From the NCBI GenBank assembly GCA_034933245.1, contig JAYFNX010000023.1:1-64000 (forward strand): a stretch of 64,000 nucleotides of DNA, in the 5' to 3' direction. The stretch is from Pelethousia sp034933245 (GTDB lineage Bacteria > Bacillota > Clostridia > Christensenellales > CAG-138). The notes under the pieces were generated by a model that worked only from the letters and a program-made list of their open reading frames with translations, had not been told where the DNA came from and ran no database searches. Positions 42,689 through 52,269 of the stretch are shown piece by piece. The translations under genes and the position numbers were made by a program. Positions within the stretch are counted from its first letter, which is position 1. Every line of letters starts with the position of its first letter.

Positions 42689-44678
42689 GGTTGTACCTCC
42701 GAAACAGAAGGGATATTTCCGTATAGTTCATTTCCAGGCTGGTAATCTGCATGGTGCCGCCCGTCTCCTTTACGTATTGGTCGCAGAGGGCCAAGCCAAG
42801 GCCGGTTCCCCTCTCCTTGGTGGTATAGAAGGGGTCCCGGCACTGGCGCAGCCTTTCAGCGGACATGCCAACGCCTTCGTCTCGCACGGTAATAATCGCC
42901 ATGTCCTCCCGCGCGGCCGTACGAAGCAGCAGCGTGAATGGGCTGCCTTCCGGTTGCAGGCGGACCCGCTGGTGCATCGCTTCAATGCCGTTCATCAACA
43001 GGTTTAAAAGCACTTGTTTGAGTTGATCCCGATCCGCCGTGATCCACAGGCTGTCGTCCAGCGCCTGCATAAGCCGGGTGTGCTGCTTGTCCATCAAAGG
43101 ACGGGCAAGGTAGAGACATTCATCCGCCACATCGCTAAGACGCACACCGGATATGACGCCTTTTACGGGCTTTGTATAATGGATCAGGCTTTCGATAAGC
43201 TTATTGATCCGATCCACCTCAGTTGGCACATACCGGGCAAAGGATTCCTGCACCTGTTTATCATCGCCCTTGGCGCCGATGAGGGTGGCAAAGGTTCGGA
43301 TGGACATGAGAGGATTGCGGATTTCATGGGCGATCCCCGCGGCAATGCGGATGAGCGCCAACGATTTTTCCTCCTGGAAGGCGGCCTGCCTTGCGGATTC
43401 TTCCTCGGTAATATCCTGTACGGTAAGAAGGATGCCGCTAACCTTTCCATAGAAAATTTCTTGGTGCACGGTATAGCGGTAGGTGCGCAGGGCATCCGGG
43501 CTTTGGCCTAGGCGGATAAGCTGGTTTTCTATGGTTACGCCCTCTGCAAAAATCGAGGCGCCAGCTTCTCGCAGGATTTCTCCAAACACCGGCAAATCCA
43601 TGGCCACGGTTCCTTCCGCAATCCGTTCCAGTCCCGTTATGGCAAGCGCCCGTTTATTGATCAACGTGATGGCATAGTGCGCATCGCAAAGAAGCATACC
43701 GCTGGGCGAATATTTAATGAGACGGTTGCGCAGATTGCTCTCGTTCTGAATTTGGACCAGCTGCTTCTCCAGTTCCCGGTTGGCCGCTTGAATCTGGGTG
43801 GTCTGTTCATCCACACGCTTTTGAAGCAACCGCCGGACGCGGACGCTCATGAGAAAATAGAAAAGAGCGGCGATTGCGCCGATACCGCCGCCAATAGCCA
43901 AACGCCGAAGGGCTAACCGGGCCCGTTCCCCATCGTCCATCACAACCCAATGGTTATGGATGGTTTCGTATTCCGGGCTGCTTTTAAGCAGCGCAATCCC
44001 TCTGTTTAGCGTTCGAAGAAGATCCCGGTCTCCCGCGTTTACTACCAGGGAAAAGTTCATGGAGTCCAGATAATTGCGCACAATGGTGTAATCGTTCAGC
44101 AAGCCCGCCTCTTGCAGCTGGTATAGAAGGCTGTCCTTCACGCCGATCATGGCCAGACCAGGCTCTTCCATTTGCCGCTCGAATACGGCCCGTTGGTTGC
44201 CCACTACGATATAGGCGCTGAAATCCAAGTTGGACAGCAGCGTGTTGCGCCCCGTATCCGAGGCAAAAACGGCTATGCGCACCCCTTGGGGAGACAAAAG
44301 GTCGCTGTCGCGCACCAGCAGGCACAAGGGCGAGGTGGTCAAACTGTCCGTATCTGCATAAAGGGTTTTATCCGCGGTGCCCGCAACCTGACCTAAAACA
44401 ATATCCGCCTTGCCGCGGGAGAGGGCATCCAGACATTCGCGGTTTGTATTATAAGGAAGATATTCCAAAATGAATCCTCGCTCTTTTGCCAGAGAATCCA
44501 GCATTTCCACATGCATGCCCGCAGGCATTCCGGAAACATCCAAAAACTGAAAAGGGGGTAGGTTGGGGTTAAACGCCACCTTTAAATACCGCTGGAGCGC
44601 ATGGGCTTCGGCAGGACAAAACAGCCCCCAAAGGACCGCCAGCATAATGGTGAAACAGGCCAGCATACCCTTGCGCAC
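42675..44678 (-). CDS. Sensor histidine kinase with periplasmic solute-binding domain
   Basis: A 667-residue kinase. A signal/anchor segment (residues ~3-22) is followed by an extracellular type-3 solute-binding (PBP) domain starting LKVAFNPNLPPFQF (~30-250), a membrane helix near residues 260-280, a coiled coil, a PAS-like domain (~320-430), HisKA with GIAHEIRNP (~445-460), and HATPase_c (~560-660, with DEGVGM and GTGLGLALC). The GTG at 44678 is chosen because an AAAGGAGGG lies five bases upstream. It is the membrane sensor of the sigma-54 regulator next to it; a PBP-type sensor suggests amino acids or peptides as the signal. Confidence 0.93.
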   Translation of the reverse strand: MRKGMLACFTIMLAVLWGLFCPAEAHALQRYLKVAFNPNLPPFQFLDVSGMPAGMHVEMLDSLAKERGFILEYLPYNTNRECLDALSRGKADIVLGQVAGTADKTLYADTDSLTTSPLCLLVRDSDLLSPQGVRIAVFASDTGRNTLLSNLDFSAYIVVGNQRAVFERQMEEPGLAMIGVKDSLLYQLQEAGLLNDYTIVRNYLDSMNFSLVVNAGDRDLLRTLNRGIALLKSSPEYETIHNHWVVMDDGERARLALRRLAIGGGIGAIAALFYFLMSVRVRRLLQKRVDEQTTQIQAANRELEKQLVQIQNESNLRNRLIKYSPSGMLLCDAHYAITLINKRALAITGLERIAEGTVAMDLPVFGEILREAGASIFAEGVTIENQLIRLGQSPDALRTYRYTVHQEIFYGKVSGILLTVQDITEEESARQAAFQEEKSLALIRIAAGIAHEIRNPLMSIRTFATLIGAKGDDKQVQESFARYVPTEVDRINKLIESLIHYTKPVKGVISGVRLSDVADECLYLARPLMDKQHTRLMQALDDSLWITADRDQLKQVLLNLLMNGIEAMHQRVRLQPEGSPFTLLLRTAAREDMAIITVRDEGVGMSAERLRQCRDPFYTTKERGTGLGLALCDQYVKETGGTMQITSLEMNYTEISLLFRRYNHGKA

Positions 44679-45035
44679 AGGAACCCTCCTTTCGGTACCT
44701 TTGAATGACGGCTGTATATAGGATAGCTTTTCCCGGCCTATTATGCAAGACGTTCCAGGCAAAAGCGCGCCTATGGACTCGGCGGGCAGGAATTTTCAGA
44801 GCATTTCTCTTAAAATTCCATCGGTTTCACGCAAAGCGGATATGCGCCGGGAGCTTGCCGGATTATTTGCAACTTTTGGATGGACGGCAAAAATTTTAAT
44901 ATATATAATAAGGAAAGCAAAGCCTACGGCTCGTCCTCTTGCCCGAAGAAACCACCCATGATATACTACAACAATCCGGGCCTAGACCCGGATAATCACA
45001 GGGCTCTTTTGAGACGGGCAGGGGGATGGGGTACC
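44679..45035. promoter_or_regulatory. Divergent intergenic region, kinase operon and MATE gene
   Basis: About 357 bases between two divergent starts. On the minus strand TTGCAT (44743-44748) and TATCCT (44720-44725), 17 bases apart, could drive the kinase-regulator-apgM operon. On the plus side an AT-rich stretch (44895-44915) precedes the MATE gene, without a convincing -35. No supportable gene was seen. Confidence 0.45.
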
Positions 45036-46427
45036 ATGAAATTGCGCGAAAGATGGTTTGGAGATAGGGCGTTTTATAAAATGGTCATCGCGCTGGCACT
45101 GCCCATCTTGGTGCAAAATGCCATCACCAACTTTGTAAGCCTGCTGGATAATGTTATGGTTGGCCGTTTGGGGACGGACCCGATGAACGGCGTGGCCATC
45201 GTGAACCAGCTCATCTTTGTATTTGCCGTCAGCATCTTTGGGGGCGTTTCCGGCGCAGGCATTTTTGGCGCCCAATTTTATGGCCGCAAGGATCATGACG
45301 GCGTACGGCATACCTTCCGGTTTAAACTGATCTGCTGCGCGCTTATCACGGCGCTGGCCGTGCTTGTTCTGCTCACCTTGCAAGTGCCCCTCGTTTCGCT
45401 ATTTCTTCATGAGGGAAGCCGAACGGGAAATATAGGCGTCACGATGGGATATGCCCGGCAATATCTTCTTCTTATGATCGCCGGCTTGCCGCCCTTTGCC
45501 TTATCCCAGGTCTACGCCAGCACCCTGCGGGAAACCGGGCAGACGGTGGTGCCCATGAACGCATCCATCCTTGCGGTGGGCGTTAACCTGGGGCTGAATT
45601 ATATCCTGATTTACGGGAAGTTAGGTTTTCCGGCCATGGGCGTGCGGGGCGCAGCTCTGGCAACCGTTATCGCTCGGTATGCGGAATGCGTGGCTGTGGC
45701 TCGCTGGACCCACGCCCACGAGGAAAGTTGTCCCTTTGCCATCGGGTTATATCAGAGCTTAAGAATTCCCCGGCCATTGGCGAAGAACATTCTATCGCGC
45801 GGAACGCCCCTGCTGCTCAACGAAATGCTTTGGTCCCTGGGCATGGCCGTTCTGGCCCAGTGCTATTCCGTCCGAGGATTGGCGGCGGTGGCTGCTTATA
45901 ATATTTCCTCCACGGTGACCAACCTGTTCAACGTGGCTTTTATCGCCGTAGGCGGATCCATTGCCATCATTGTAGGGAATCTGCTGGGGGCGGGCAAGAT
46001 GGAGGAGGCTAAAAGAACAGATACCTGGCTTATTGTATTCTCCGTGCTTCTATGCATCTTGGTTGCAGGACTCATGGCGGTAGCATCCCCGTTCATCCCC
46101 CAAACCTACAATACCAGCGCCGAAGTACGAGGCCTGGCGCGGGACTTTATTTTGATTACCGCATTGGCCATGCCGTTGCATGCCTTTGTGCATGCCGCGT
46201 ATTTCACCCTTCGCTCCGGCGGGAAGACAGGGCTTACCTTCGTGTTTGACTGCGGCTTCATGTGGGTTGCCAGCATCCCGGTAGCCTGGGCCCTTTCGCG
46301 TTTTACGGGTTTGCCCATCCGCCCGCTCTTTGCATTGGTACAGGCGGTGGACGTGTTAAAATGCCTGCTGGGCTATCGTTTCGTGAAAAGCAATATTTGG
46401 CTTAATAACATTGTGGTAAAAAATTGA
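45036..46427 (+). CDS. MATE family multidrug/cation antiporter
   Basis: A 464-residue inner-membrane transporter with about 12 hydrophobic helices in two homologous halves; LALPILVQNAITNFVSLLDN and AITALAVLVLLTLQ lie in the first half and the INEMLW-like LLLNEMLWSLGMAVL in the second. It exports cationic drugs or metabolites in exchange for H+ or Na+. The ATG at 45036 gives the family's usual length; the upstream open frame from 44880 would add ~52 unconserved residues. It is divergent from the sensor kinase gene and ends in a strong terminator. Confidence 0.93.
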   Translation: MKLRERWFGDRAFYKMVIALALPILVQNAITNFVSLLDNVMVGRLGTDPMNGVAIVNQLIFVFAVSIFGGVSGAGIFGAQFYGRKDHDGVRHTFRFKLICCALITALAVLVLLTLQVPLVSLFLHEGSRTGNIGVTMGYARQYLLLMIAGLPPFALSQVYASTLRETGQTVVPMNASILAVGVNLGLNYILIYGKLGFPAMGVRGAALATVIARYAECVAVARWTHAHEESCPFAIGLYQSLRIPRPLAKNILSRGTPLLLNEMLWSLGMAVLAQCYSVRGLAAVAAYNISSTVTNLFNVAFIAVGGSIAIIVGNLLGAGKMEEAKRTDTWLIVFSVLLCILVAGLMAVASPFIPQTYNTSAEVRGLARDFILITALAMPLHAFVHAAYFTLRSGGKTGLTFVFDCGFMWVASIPVAWALSRFTGLPIRPLFALVQAVDVLKCLLGYRFVKSNIWLNNIVVKN

Positions 46428-46448
46428 TCCATAAGGCCGCAAAACCGG

Positions 46449-46493
46449 AACCGGAAAAGTTTGCTGGACATACGCAAAATTTTCCGGTTTTTT
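46449..46493 (+). terminator. Terminator of the MATE gene
   Basis: A 16-base stem with a single mismatch (46449-46464 with 46474-46489) followed by six T residues, 22 bases after the stop codon. Confidence 0.9.
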
Positions 46494-46604
46494 CTATGCA
46501 AAGTTTTCATTCGTGCAAGCCACAGACGATCTCCATAAATAATTTCCAGGAATTTCATCCATAAATTCGCCTGCTTTCCTGTTAGATCTCTTATATTTAA
46601 AAAG

Positions 46605-46621
46605 TTGGCATGGGAATTGCT
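46605..46621 (+). promoter_or_regulatory. Sigma-54 (-24/-12) promoter of the peptide ABC operon
   Basis: TTGGCATGGGAATTGCT matches TTGGCAC-N5-TTGCA/T. The GG (46607-46608) and GC (46619-46620) are exactly ten bases apart. The start codon of the solute-binding protein lies 78 bases downstream. A sigma-54 activator and its kinase are encoded in the same region. No enhancer repeat could be assigned with confidence. Confidence 0.8.
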
Positions 46622-46699
46622 ATATAAATAAGACGTAACACTTCTGAACGAGTGTACGGTTCACATCTTACTCTATCATTCATTTTGGGAGGTAAAACC

Positions 46700-48307
46700 A
46701 TGAAACAAATCACCAAAGCGTTGGCCCTTCTGCTGAGTCTGCTTATGCTGCTTAGCCTCACAGCTTGCTCCGGCAATGCTCCCGCCGAACAGGCAAGCAG
46801 TGGTTCTGAGGCCGCCGCCCCCGCACAGGAGACAGCCGAAGCTGCTCCCACCTCGTATAAGGATACCGTCATAATCGGCGTGGCTAACGACGTAACCACA
46901 CTGGACCCACAGGGCTCCAATACGGACGCCAACATGATGGTGTTCACCCTCACCCATGAGACTCTTGTAGAGATCGATCCGGACACCGGAGAAATCGTCC
47001 CCGGCCTGGCGGAATCCTGGGAGGTTTCGGAAGATGGCTGTACCTTTACCTTCACTCTGCCGGCGGGCGTTACCTTCACCGATGGTACCCCCTGCACAGC
47101 AAACGACGTGGAGTTCACCTATGAGCGGGCAGAGGAATCCTCCTTTACCAAAACCAAGGTGGAATTGGTTACCGACATCGAGGCCATTGATGATACCCAT
47201 ATCAGCATCACCATTTCCAAACCAAGCCAGGAGTTCCTCATGCTGCTGGCACACCGCTCCATGAGCATTCTCTCCGAGGCGCTGGTTAAGGCGGATGAAT
47301 TCGGCTATCAGATCGGCACGGGCATGTTCTCCGTGGAAGCTTGGGTTCCCGGCGATCAGATTTCTTTTGTGCGTAACGATGCTTACCGTAAGGGCGCGGC
47401 CCCCACCCGCAGCATCGTGTTCCGCCTCATCAAGGAAGAATCTTCGCGCCTCATCGCCCTGCAAACCGGGGAGATCGATGTCTGCATCGATCCGCTTAGC
47501 ACGGACCTGGGATACATCGAAGATGATGCCAATCTGGAGCTCATCAAAATTCCCAACGTGGTTATGCTCTATATTGCCATTAACAACGAGCGGCCCGGTC
47601 TGGATAATGTCCACGTGCGCAAGGCTATCGCCTATGCGACCGATAAGGAATCCATGATCATCGCCGGCTATAACGGCGAGGGCACCGTCCATAACAACTT
47701 CATCAACCGTGGGCAGTTCGGCCTCAATGAGGACCTCTCCGTATACGATTATAATATTGATAAGGCCAAGGAAGAGCTTGCCCTCGCAGGCTATAAAGAA
47801 GGCGAACTGACCTTTGAAGTGATTTATAACGGTTCGGCAAAGGAGAACATCGCTTTGGTCCTCCAGGCGGACCTTGCCAAGGTGGGCATCAACCTCAACC
47901 TCACCAAGCTGGAGACAGCCGCCCTGAAGGGTATCCTTAACGATGCGGCTCTGGACTATGAAATGTGCCTCTATCAATGGACGGATGCGGACGGTACCGA
48001 TTTTACCGTGCGCAACATGTATGGAAGCTATGAGGAAGACGGCACGCTCAAAAAGAACGGATCGAACCGCAGCGTGCTGAAGGATCCCGTGCTTAACGAT
48101 ATGATCGATGCGGCGCTCATTGAGCAGGATACCGCCAAGCGCGAGCAAATGTACCATGACATTGAGGCGTATCTGTATGAGATCTGCCCCATTGTGCCGA
48201 TTTGCACTTCCATGATTAACATCGGCATCAAGAAGGGCCTCACCGGTGCGAAGTGGATTGGCACCGCGAAGCACGATTACCGCTACATCTGCCTCCCCGA
48301 AGCCTAA
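46700..48307 (+). CDS. dppA: Peptide ABC transporter, solute-binding lipoprotein
   Basis: A 535-residue family-5 solute-binding protein. The signal peptide ends at the lipobox LTAC, with Cys23 as the lipid anchor. A Ser/Ala/Glu-rich linker follows, then the mature domain with the family signature region (NMMVFTLTHETLVEIDPDTG) and the two-lobed body. It captures di- or oligopeptides, or related solutes, outside the membrane. AGGAGGT-like GGGAGGT lies before the ATG. It is first in an operon with two permeases and two ATPases, behind a sigma-54 promoter. Ligand type is not decidable from sequence. Confidence 0.93.
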   Translation: MKQITKALALLLSLLMLLSLTACSGNAPAEQASSGSEAAAPAQETAEAAPTSYKDTVIIGVANDVTTLDPQGSNTDANMMVFTLTHETLVEIDPDTGEIVPGLAESWEVSEDGCTFTFTLPAGVTFTDGTPCTANDVEFTYERAEESSFTKTKVELVTDIEAIDDTHISITISKPSQEFLMLLAHRSMSILSEALVKADEFGYQIGTGMFSVEAWVPGDQISFVRNDAYRKGAAPTRSIVFRLIKEESSRLIALQTGEIDVCIDPLSTDLGYIEDDANLELIKIPNVVMLYIAINNERPGLDNVHVRKAIAYATDKESMIIAGYNGEGTVHNNFINRGQFGLNEDLSVYDYNIDKAKEELALAGYKEGELTFEVIYNGSAKENIALVLQADLAKVGINLNLTKLETAALKGILNDAALDYEMCLYQWTDADGTDFTVRNMYGSYEEDGTLKKNGSNRSVLKDPVLNDMIDAALIEQDTAKREQMYHDIEAYLYEICPIVPICTSMINIGIKKGLTGAKWIGTAKHDYRYICLPEA

Positions 48308-48321
48308 ATTCCCGTTCCCAT

Positions 48322-48383
48322 CCGGGTTTATAGAAAACCCGGCGGTTGTGGGCCGCCCGCAAGTTTGTCTTCCGGGCGGCCCA
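48322..48383 (+). other. Two tandem intercistronic hairpins
   Basis: CCGGGTTT-ATAG-AAACCCGG-type hairpin (48322-48342) and an 11-bp GC-rich hairpin (48349-48359 with 48373-48383) between the binding-protein and permease genes. Such structures often lift the level of the first cistron by blocking exonucleases or reducing read-through; this is a common use between dppA and dppB. Confidence 0.6.
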
Positions 48384-48407
48384 TAAAGGATACAAGAGGA
48401 GAATGTT

Positions 48408-49337
48408 ATGCATCGCTATATTTTTAAACGGCTGTTGATGCTAATTCCGGTGCTGCTTTGCGTGGCCTTCATCATTTTCGCCATCATGGATGTGGCGGAT
48501 GGTGATCCGGTCTATTCTGTCGCCAGCGCGGATGCTTCCGAGGAGGAACTGAATATACTCCGTGAGGAAATGGGCCTGAACGGCTCCCTGCTTGAGCGGT
48601 ATTTCCGTTATATCGGGGGCATGATGAAGGGGGATCTTGGGACCTCCTATGTTTCCAGGCGCGACGTGATGGCCACCTATATGGAGCGCTTGCCAAACAC
48701 CCTGAAGCTGGCTTCCCTAACCATGATAGTGGCCATCGGCATGGCGATCCCCCTGGGCATCATCGCGGCGGTTCATCAGAATTCTATCAAGGATACCGTT
48801 TCTATGATCTTGGCATTACTCGGCCTGTCCATGCCCAATTTTTGGCTGGGCTTGCTGTTAATCCTATTATTTTCGCTCAAGCTCGGATGGCTTCCTTCGG
48901 GGGGCAATACGGGTTTCTCCAGCATCATCCTGCCCGCCTTTACCATTGGCGCAGGCTTGGCGGCCCTTTTAACCCGTACTACGCGCTCCTCCATGCTGGA
49001 TGTAATCCGCCAGGATTACTTGCGCATGGCAAGGGCCAAGGGCGTTTCGGAGCGGCGGGTTATCCGCAAGCACGCCCTTAAGAACGCTCTCATTCCCATC
49101 ATCACGGTTTTCGGCGTTCAGTTCAGCAATGTGCTGGGCGGCTCCGTGCTGGCGGAAACGGTGTTTGCCTGGCCGGGGGTGGGGCGCTTGGTGGTGGATG
49201 CCATCGATCAGCGGGATATTCCCATGGTTACGGGCGCGTTGGTCATGACCACCATGCTGGTGGGGATTGTTAACCTGCTGGTGGATATCATTTATGCCTA
49301 TGTAGACCCACGCATACGGGCGCAGTATACGAAGTGA
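48408..49337 (+). CDS. dppB: Peptide ABC transporter, permease (DppB type)
   Basis: A 309-residue integral-membrane permease with six predicted helices. The N-terminal FKRLLMLIPVLLCVAFIIF is the first helix and the EAA loop is visible (DYLRMARAKGVSERRVIRKHALKNA in pieces, ~200-225). It forms the channel with DppC. The first of two permease genes after the binding protein; GGAGAA lies before the ATG. Confidence 0.95.
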   Translation: MHRYIFKRLLMLIPVLLCVAFIIFAIMDVADGDPVYSVASADASEEELNILREEMGLNGSLLERYFRYIGGMMKGDLGTSYVSRRDVMATYMERLPNTLKLASLTMIVAIGMAIPLGIIAAVHQNSIKDTVSMILALLGLSMPNFWLGLLLILLFSLKLGWLPSGGNTGFSSIILPAFTIGAGLAALLTRTTRSSMLDVIRQDYLRMARAKGVSERRVIRKHALKNALIPIITVFGVQFSNVLGGSVLAETVFAWPGVGRLVVDAIDQRDIPMVTGALVMTTMLVGIVNLLVDIIYAYVDPRIRAQYTK

Positions 49338-49346
49338 GGTAAGGCT

Positions 49347-50234
49347 ATGGAAAAAAGCAACACGCTAGTCGCTGCAAAGTATAAGAAACGCAGCACCTGG
49401 GACAGCATCTGGCGGCAACTGCGGCGCAACCCAGGCGCAATTTTGGGATTGGCGCTCATCGTGGCCATCATAGCCATGGCGCTTATGGCACCCGTTCTTT
49501 ATAGTTATGAGGAAGACGTAATCGCCCAGAATCTTAAGGAGCGCCTGCAAAGCCCCTCCGTATTTCACTGGTTTGGTACGGACGATATGGGCCGAGACGT
49601 GTTGGCCCGGGTGGTATATGGAGCCCGCTATTCCTTGGCCGTGGGCGTGGTGGCAGTGCTCATCGCCTTGGCGGTGGGGGTAACGTTGGGCGCCAGCGCC
49701 GGCTATATGGGCGGCGTTTTTGAGAACATCGTCATGCGCATATGCGATATTTTTTCATCCATACCCAGCGTGCTGATGGCCATCGCGGTGGTATCGGCCT
49801 TGGGAAAGAGCACCTTTAACCTGATGCTCGCCGTGGGTATCGCCAGCACCGCCCCCTTCGTCCGGGTGGCCCGGGCCGCCGTGCTGACCGTGCGCGGCGA
49901 GGAATACATCGAGTCTGCGCGGGCAATCGGCATGCGAGAATGGAAGATCGTAGCCTTTCACATTTTACCCAATTGCGTCTCCCAGATCATCGTGCAGGCG
50001 ACGTTGCGCATAGGCTCTGCCATTATTTCGGCGGCGCAGCTCAGCTTCCTCGGCCTGGGCGTGCCGGCCCCCGCGCCGGAATGGGGTAGCATGCTCTCGG
50101 CAGGGCGCTCCTTTATCCGGGATCACAGTTATTTGACCTTGTATCCCGGCCTGGCCATCATGTTCACGGTGCTTTCGTTTAACCTCATCGGAGATGGCCT
50201 GCGCGACGCATTGGACCCCAAGCTAAAGCGGTAG
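49347..50234 (+). CDS. dppC: Peptide ABC transporter, permease (DppC type)
   Basis: A 295-residue permease with an N-terminal helix (ILGLALIVAIIAMALMAPV) and the GTDDMGRDVLARVVYGAR signature of the OppC/DppC family (~70-88). The EAA loop SARAIGMREWKIVAFHILPN is near residues 190-210. It is the partner of DppB and begins 9 bases after it. Confidence 0.95.
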   Translation: MEKSNTLVAAKYKKRSTWDSIWRQLRRNPGAILGLALIVAIIAMALMAPVLYSYEEDVIAQNLKERLQSPSVFHWFGTDDMGRDVLARVVYGARYSLAVGVVAVLIALAVGVTLGASAGYMGGVFENIVMRICDIFSSIPSVLMAIAVVSALGKSTFNLMLAVGIASTAPFVRVARAAVLTVRGEEYIESARAIGMREWKIVAFHILPNCVSQIIVQATLRIGSAIISAAQLSFLGLGVPAPAPEWGSMLSAGRSFIRDHSYLTLYPGLAIMFTVLSFNLIGDGLRDALDPKLKR

Positions 50235-50251
50235 CTTAAAGGAGAAAACCT

Positions 50252-51259
50252 ATGAACCGAGAAAACAAAGACCTCATTTTGGATATTGAAAACCTGGTGG
50301 TGCGCTATGAGACCGAGGATGGTATCGTACGCGCCCTCAACGGAATCGATCTGAAGCTGGGATATAAGCGCACCATCGGCCTGGTAGGAGAAACGGGCGC
50401 AGGGAAGACCACCGCCGCCTTGGCCATGCTTCGCTTGGTACCCAACCCGCCGGGGGTGGTATCGTGCGACAAGCTTTTCATTGACGGCCAGGATATCCTC
50501 TCCGTGCCTATCCATGAGATGGAGCAGATCCGGGGCCAAGAAATCTCCATGATATTCCAGGACCCTATGACTGCCCTGAATCCTGTATTCACCGTGGGGG
50601 AGCAGATAGCCGAAAGCCTGGAGATTCATGAACACCTTTCGAAAAAGGACGCCTTAAAACGGGCCGGCGAAATGCTGGAGCTGGTTGGAATACCGGCCAG
50701 CCGCGCCAATGAATATCCCCATCAGTTTTCGGGCGGCATGAAGCAGCGGGTGGTCATTGCCATCGCCTTGGCCTGCAACCCCAAGCTTCTCATTGCCGAT
50801 GAGCCCACAACGGCCCTGGATGTAACCATTCAAGCCCAAGTGCTGGAGCTTATGAACAGCCTCAAAGAGAAATATGATACCTCCATGATCATGATTACGC
50901 ATGATCTGGGCATTGTGGCGGAGGTGTGCGACGAGGTGGCCGTTATGTATGCGGGCCGCATTGTGGAGCAGGGGACGCTGGAGGATGTGTTCAACCATAC
51001 GCTGCATCCCTATACGGAAGGCTTGTTCAACTCCCTGCCCAATATCAAAAACCGGCAGGCCAAGCTCAAGCCCATTAAGGGGCTTATGCCCGATCCGACC
51101 AACCTGCCCAGCGGCTGCGCTTTTGCGCCACGGTGCAACTATGCCACCGAGGCATGCTGGAAGGGACAGCCGCCCATCCGGCGGGTCAGCGATACCCATA
51201 CGGTGGCCTGTGTGGCCTATGACCGGCCCGACTTTCATATCCAAAGGGGGAAGGCGTAA
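50252..51259 (+). CDS. dppD: Peptide ABC transporter, ATPase (DppD type)
   Basis: A 335-residue ATP-binding subunit. Walker A is GETGAGKTT (~44-52), signature FSGGMKQR (~155-162), Walker B LLIADEPT, followed by the H-loop in MITHDLG. The C-terminal part has the oligopeptide ATPase extension with the three-Cys-rich CAFAPRCNYATEACW. It energises import together with DppF; the next ORF overlaps by one base (TAATG). Confidence 0.95.
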   Translation: MNRENKDLILDIENLVVRYETEDGIVRALNGIDLKLGYKRTIGLVGETGAGKTTAALAMLRLVPNPPGVVSCDKLFIDGQDILSVPIHEMEQIRGQEISMIFQDPMTALNPVFTVGEQIAESLEIHEHLSKKDALKRAGEMLELVGIPASRANEYPHQFSGGMKQRVVIAIALACNPKLLIADEPTTALDVTIQAQVLELMNSLKEKYDTSMIMITHDLGIVAEVCDEVAVMYAGRIVEQGTLEDVFNHTLHPYTEGLFNSLPNIKNRQAKLKPIKGLMPDPTNLPSGCAFAPRCNYATEACWKGQPPIRRVSDTHTVACVAYDRPDFHIQRGKA

Positions 51260-52209
51260 TGGCGGATACCATTTTGGAAGTGCGCAATCTGAAAAAGTAC
51301 TTTAAAACCTCCCGCGGCATGCTCCATGCGGTGGATGATATCAGCTTTAAGCTGGAGCGCGGGAAAACCTTGGGACTGGTAGGCGAATCCGGCTGCGGCA
51401 AATCCACCACCGGGCGGTCCATTCTGCGACTTATAGAACCAACCGCCGGAGAAATCATCTTTGACGGCAAGGATGTAAACAAGTTGAACAAGGGCCAGAT
51501 GCGGCATATGCGCAAGGATATGCAGATTATTTTTCAGGATCCGTTCTCTTCGCTGGACCCGAAAAAGACCATAAACCAAATTATTGCGGAACCCATCAGG
51601 GAGCACCGTATCCTGACCAACAAAAAGGAACTGGAGGCCAGGGTGCTGGAGCTGATGGAAACGGTGGGCCTGGCCGAGCGCCTCATCAACAGCTATCCCC
51701 ACGAGCTGGATGGAGGCCGCCGCCAGCGCATCGGCATTGCAAGGGCGCTGGCAGTGGAACCGAAGCTTATCGTGTGTGATGAGCCGGTTTCCGCGCTGGA
51801 TGTTTCCATCCAAGCCCAAATCTTAAACCTGCTCAAAGAATTGCAGGAGCGGATGGAGCTTACGTATATCTTCATCACCCACGATCTATCTGTGGTAAAC
51901 CACTTTTCGGACGATATTGCGGTGATGTATCTAGGACAGATCGTGGAGAAAGCCCCGGCGGAGGAACTCTTTACCAATCCCATCCATCCCTATACAAAGG
52001 CCCTCCTGTCGGCCATCCCTGTGCCGGATTTGAGCCAAAAACGACAGCGCATCTCCCTTAAGGGTGAAATTACAAGCCCGGTGAATTTGGCGGATGAATG
52101 CCGCTTCGCCAACCGCTGCTTTGAATGCGAGGCACTTTGTAGGCAGGGCGTACCGCGCCTAGTCGAAGTTGCCGCCAACCATTTTGTTGCTTGTTTTCGC
52201 CATGCATGA
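51259..52209 (+). CDS. dppF: Peptide ABC transporter, ATPase (DppF type)
   Basis: A 316-residue ATP-binding subunit with Walker A GESGCGKSTTGR (~42-53), Walker B LIVCDEPVSALD, and a C-terminal Cys-rich extension. The signature reads LDGGRRQR rather than the consensus LSGGQRQR, a substitution that occurs in some Firmicute DppF/OppF proteins. Its start overlaps dppD. Last gene of the transporter operon; no clear terminator follows before the MgtC-like gene. Confidence 0.93.
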   Translation: MADTILEVRNLKKYFKTSRGMLHAVDDISFKLERGKTLGLVGESGCGKSTTGRSILRLIEPTAGEIIFDGKDVNKLNKGQMRHMRKDMQIIFQDPFSSLDPKKTINQIIAEPIREHRILTNKKELEARVLELMETVGLAERLINSYPHELDGGRRQRIGIARALAVEPKLIVCDEPVSALDVSIQAQILNLLKELQERMELTYIFITHDLSVVNHFSDDIAVMYLGQIVEKAPAEELFTNPIHPYTKALLSAIPVPDLSQKRQRISLKGEITSPVNLADECRFANRCFECEALCRQGVPRLVEVAANHFVACFRHA

Positions 52210-52269
52210 TGCGCAATATGCCTATCCTGTGGTAAAATAAAAATCAAAACAAAGAACGGAGAGGATTTT

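Noticed and set aside
46494..46604. Enhancer site for the sigma-54 regulator upstream of the ABC operon
   Set aside because: No convincing inverted repeat stood out between the MATE terminator and the -24/-12 promoter.
46676..48274. A 532-codon open frame on the minus strand
   Set aside because: It is the complement of the solute-binding protein gene, which has a lipobox, an RBS and family similarity.
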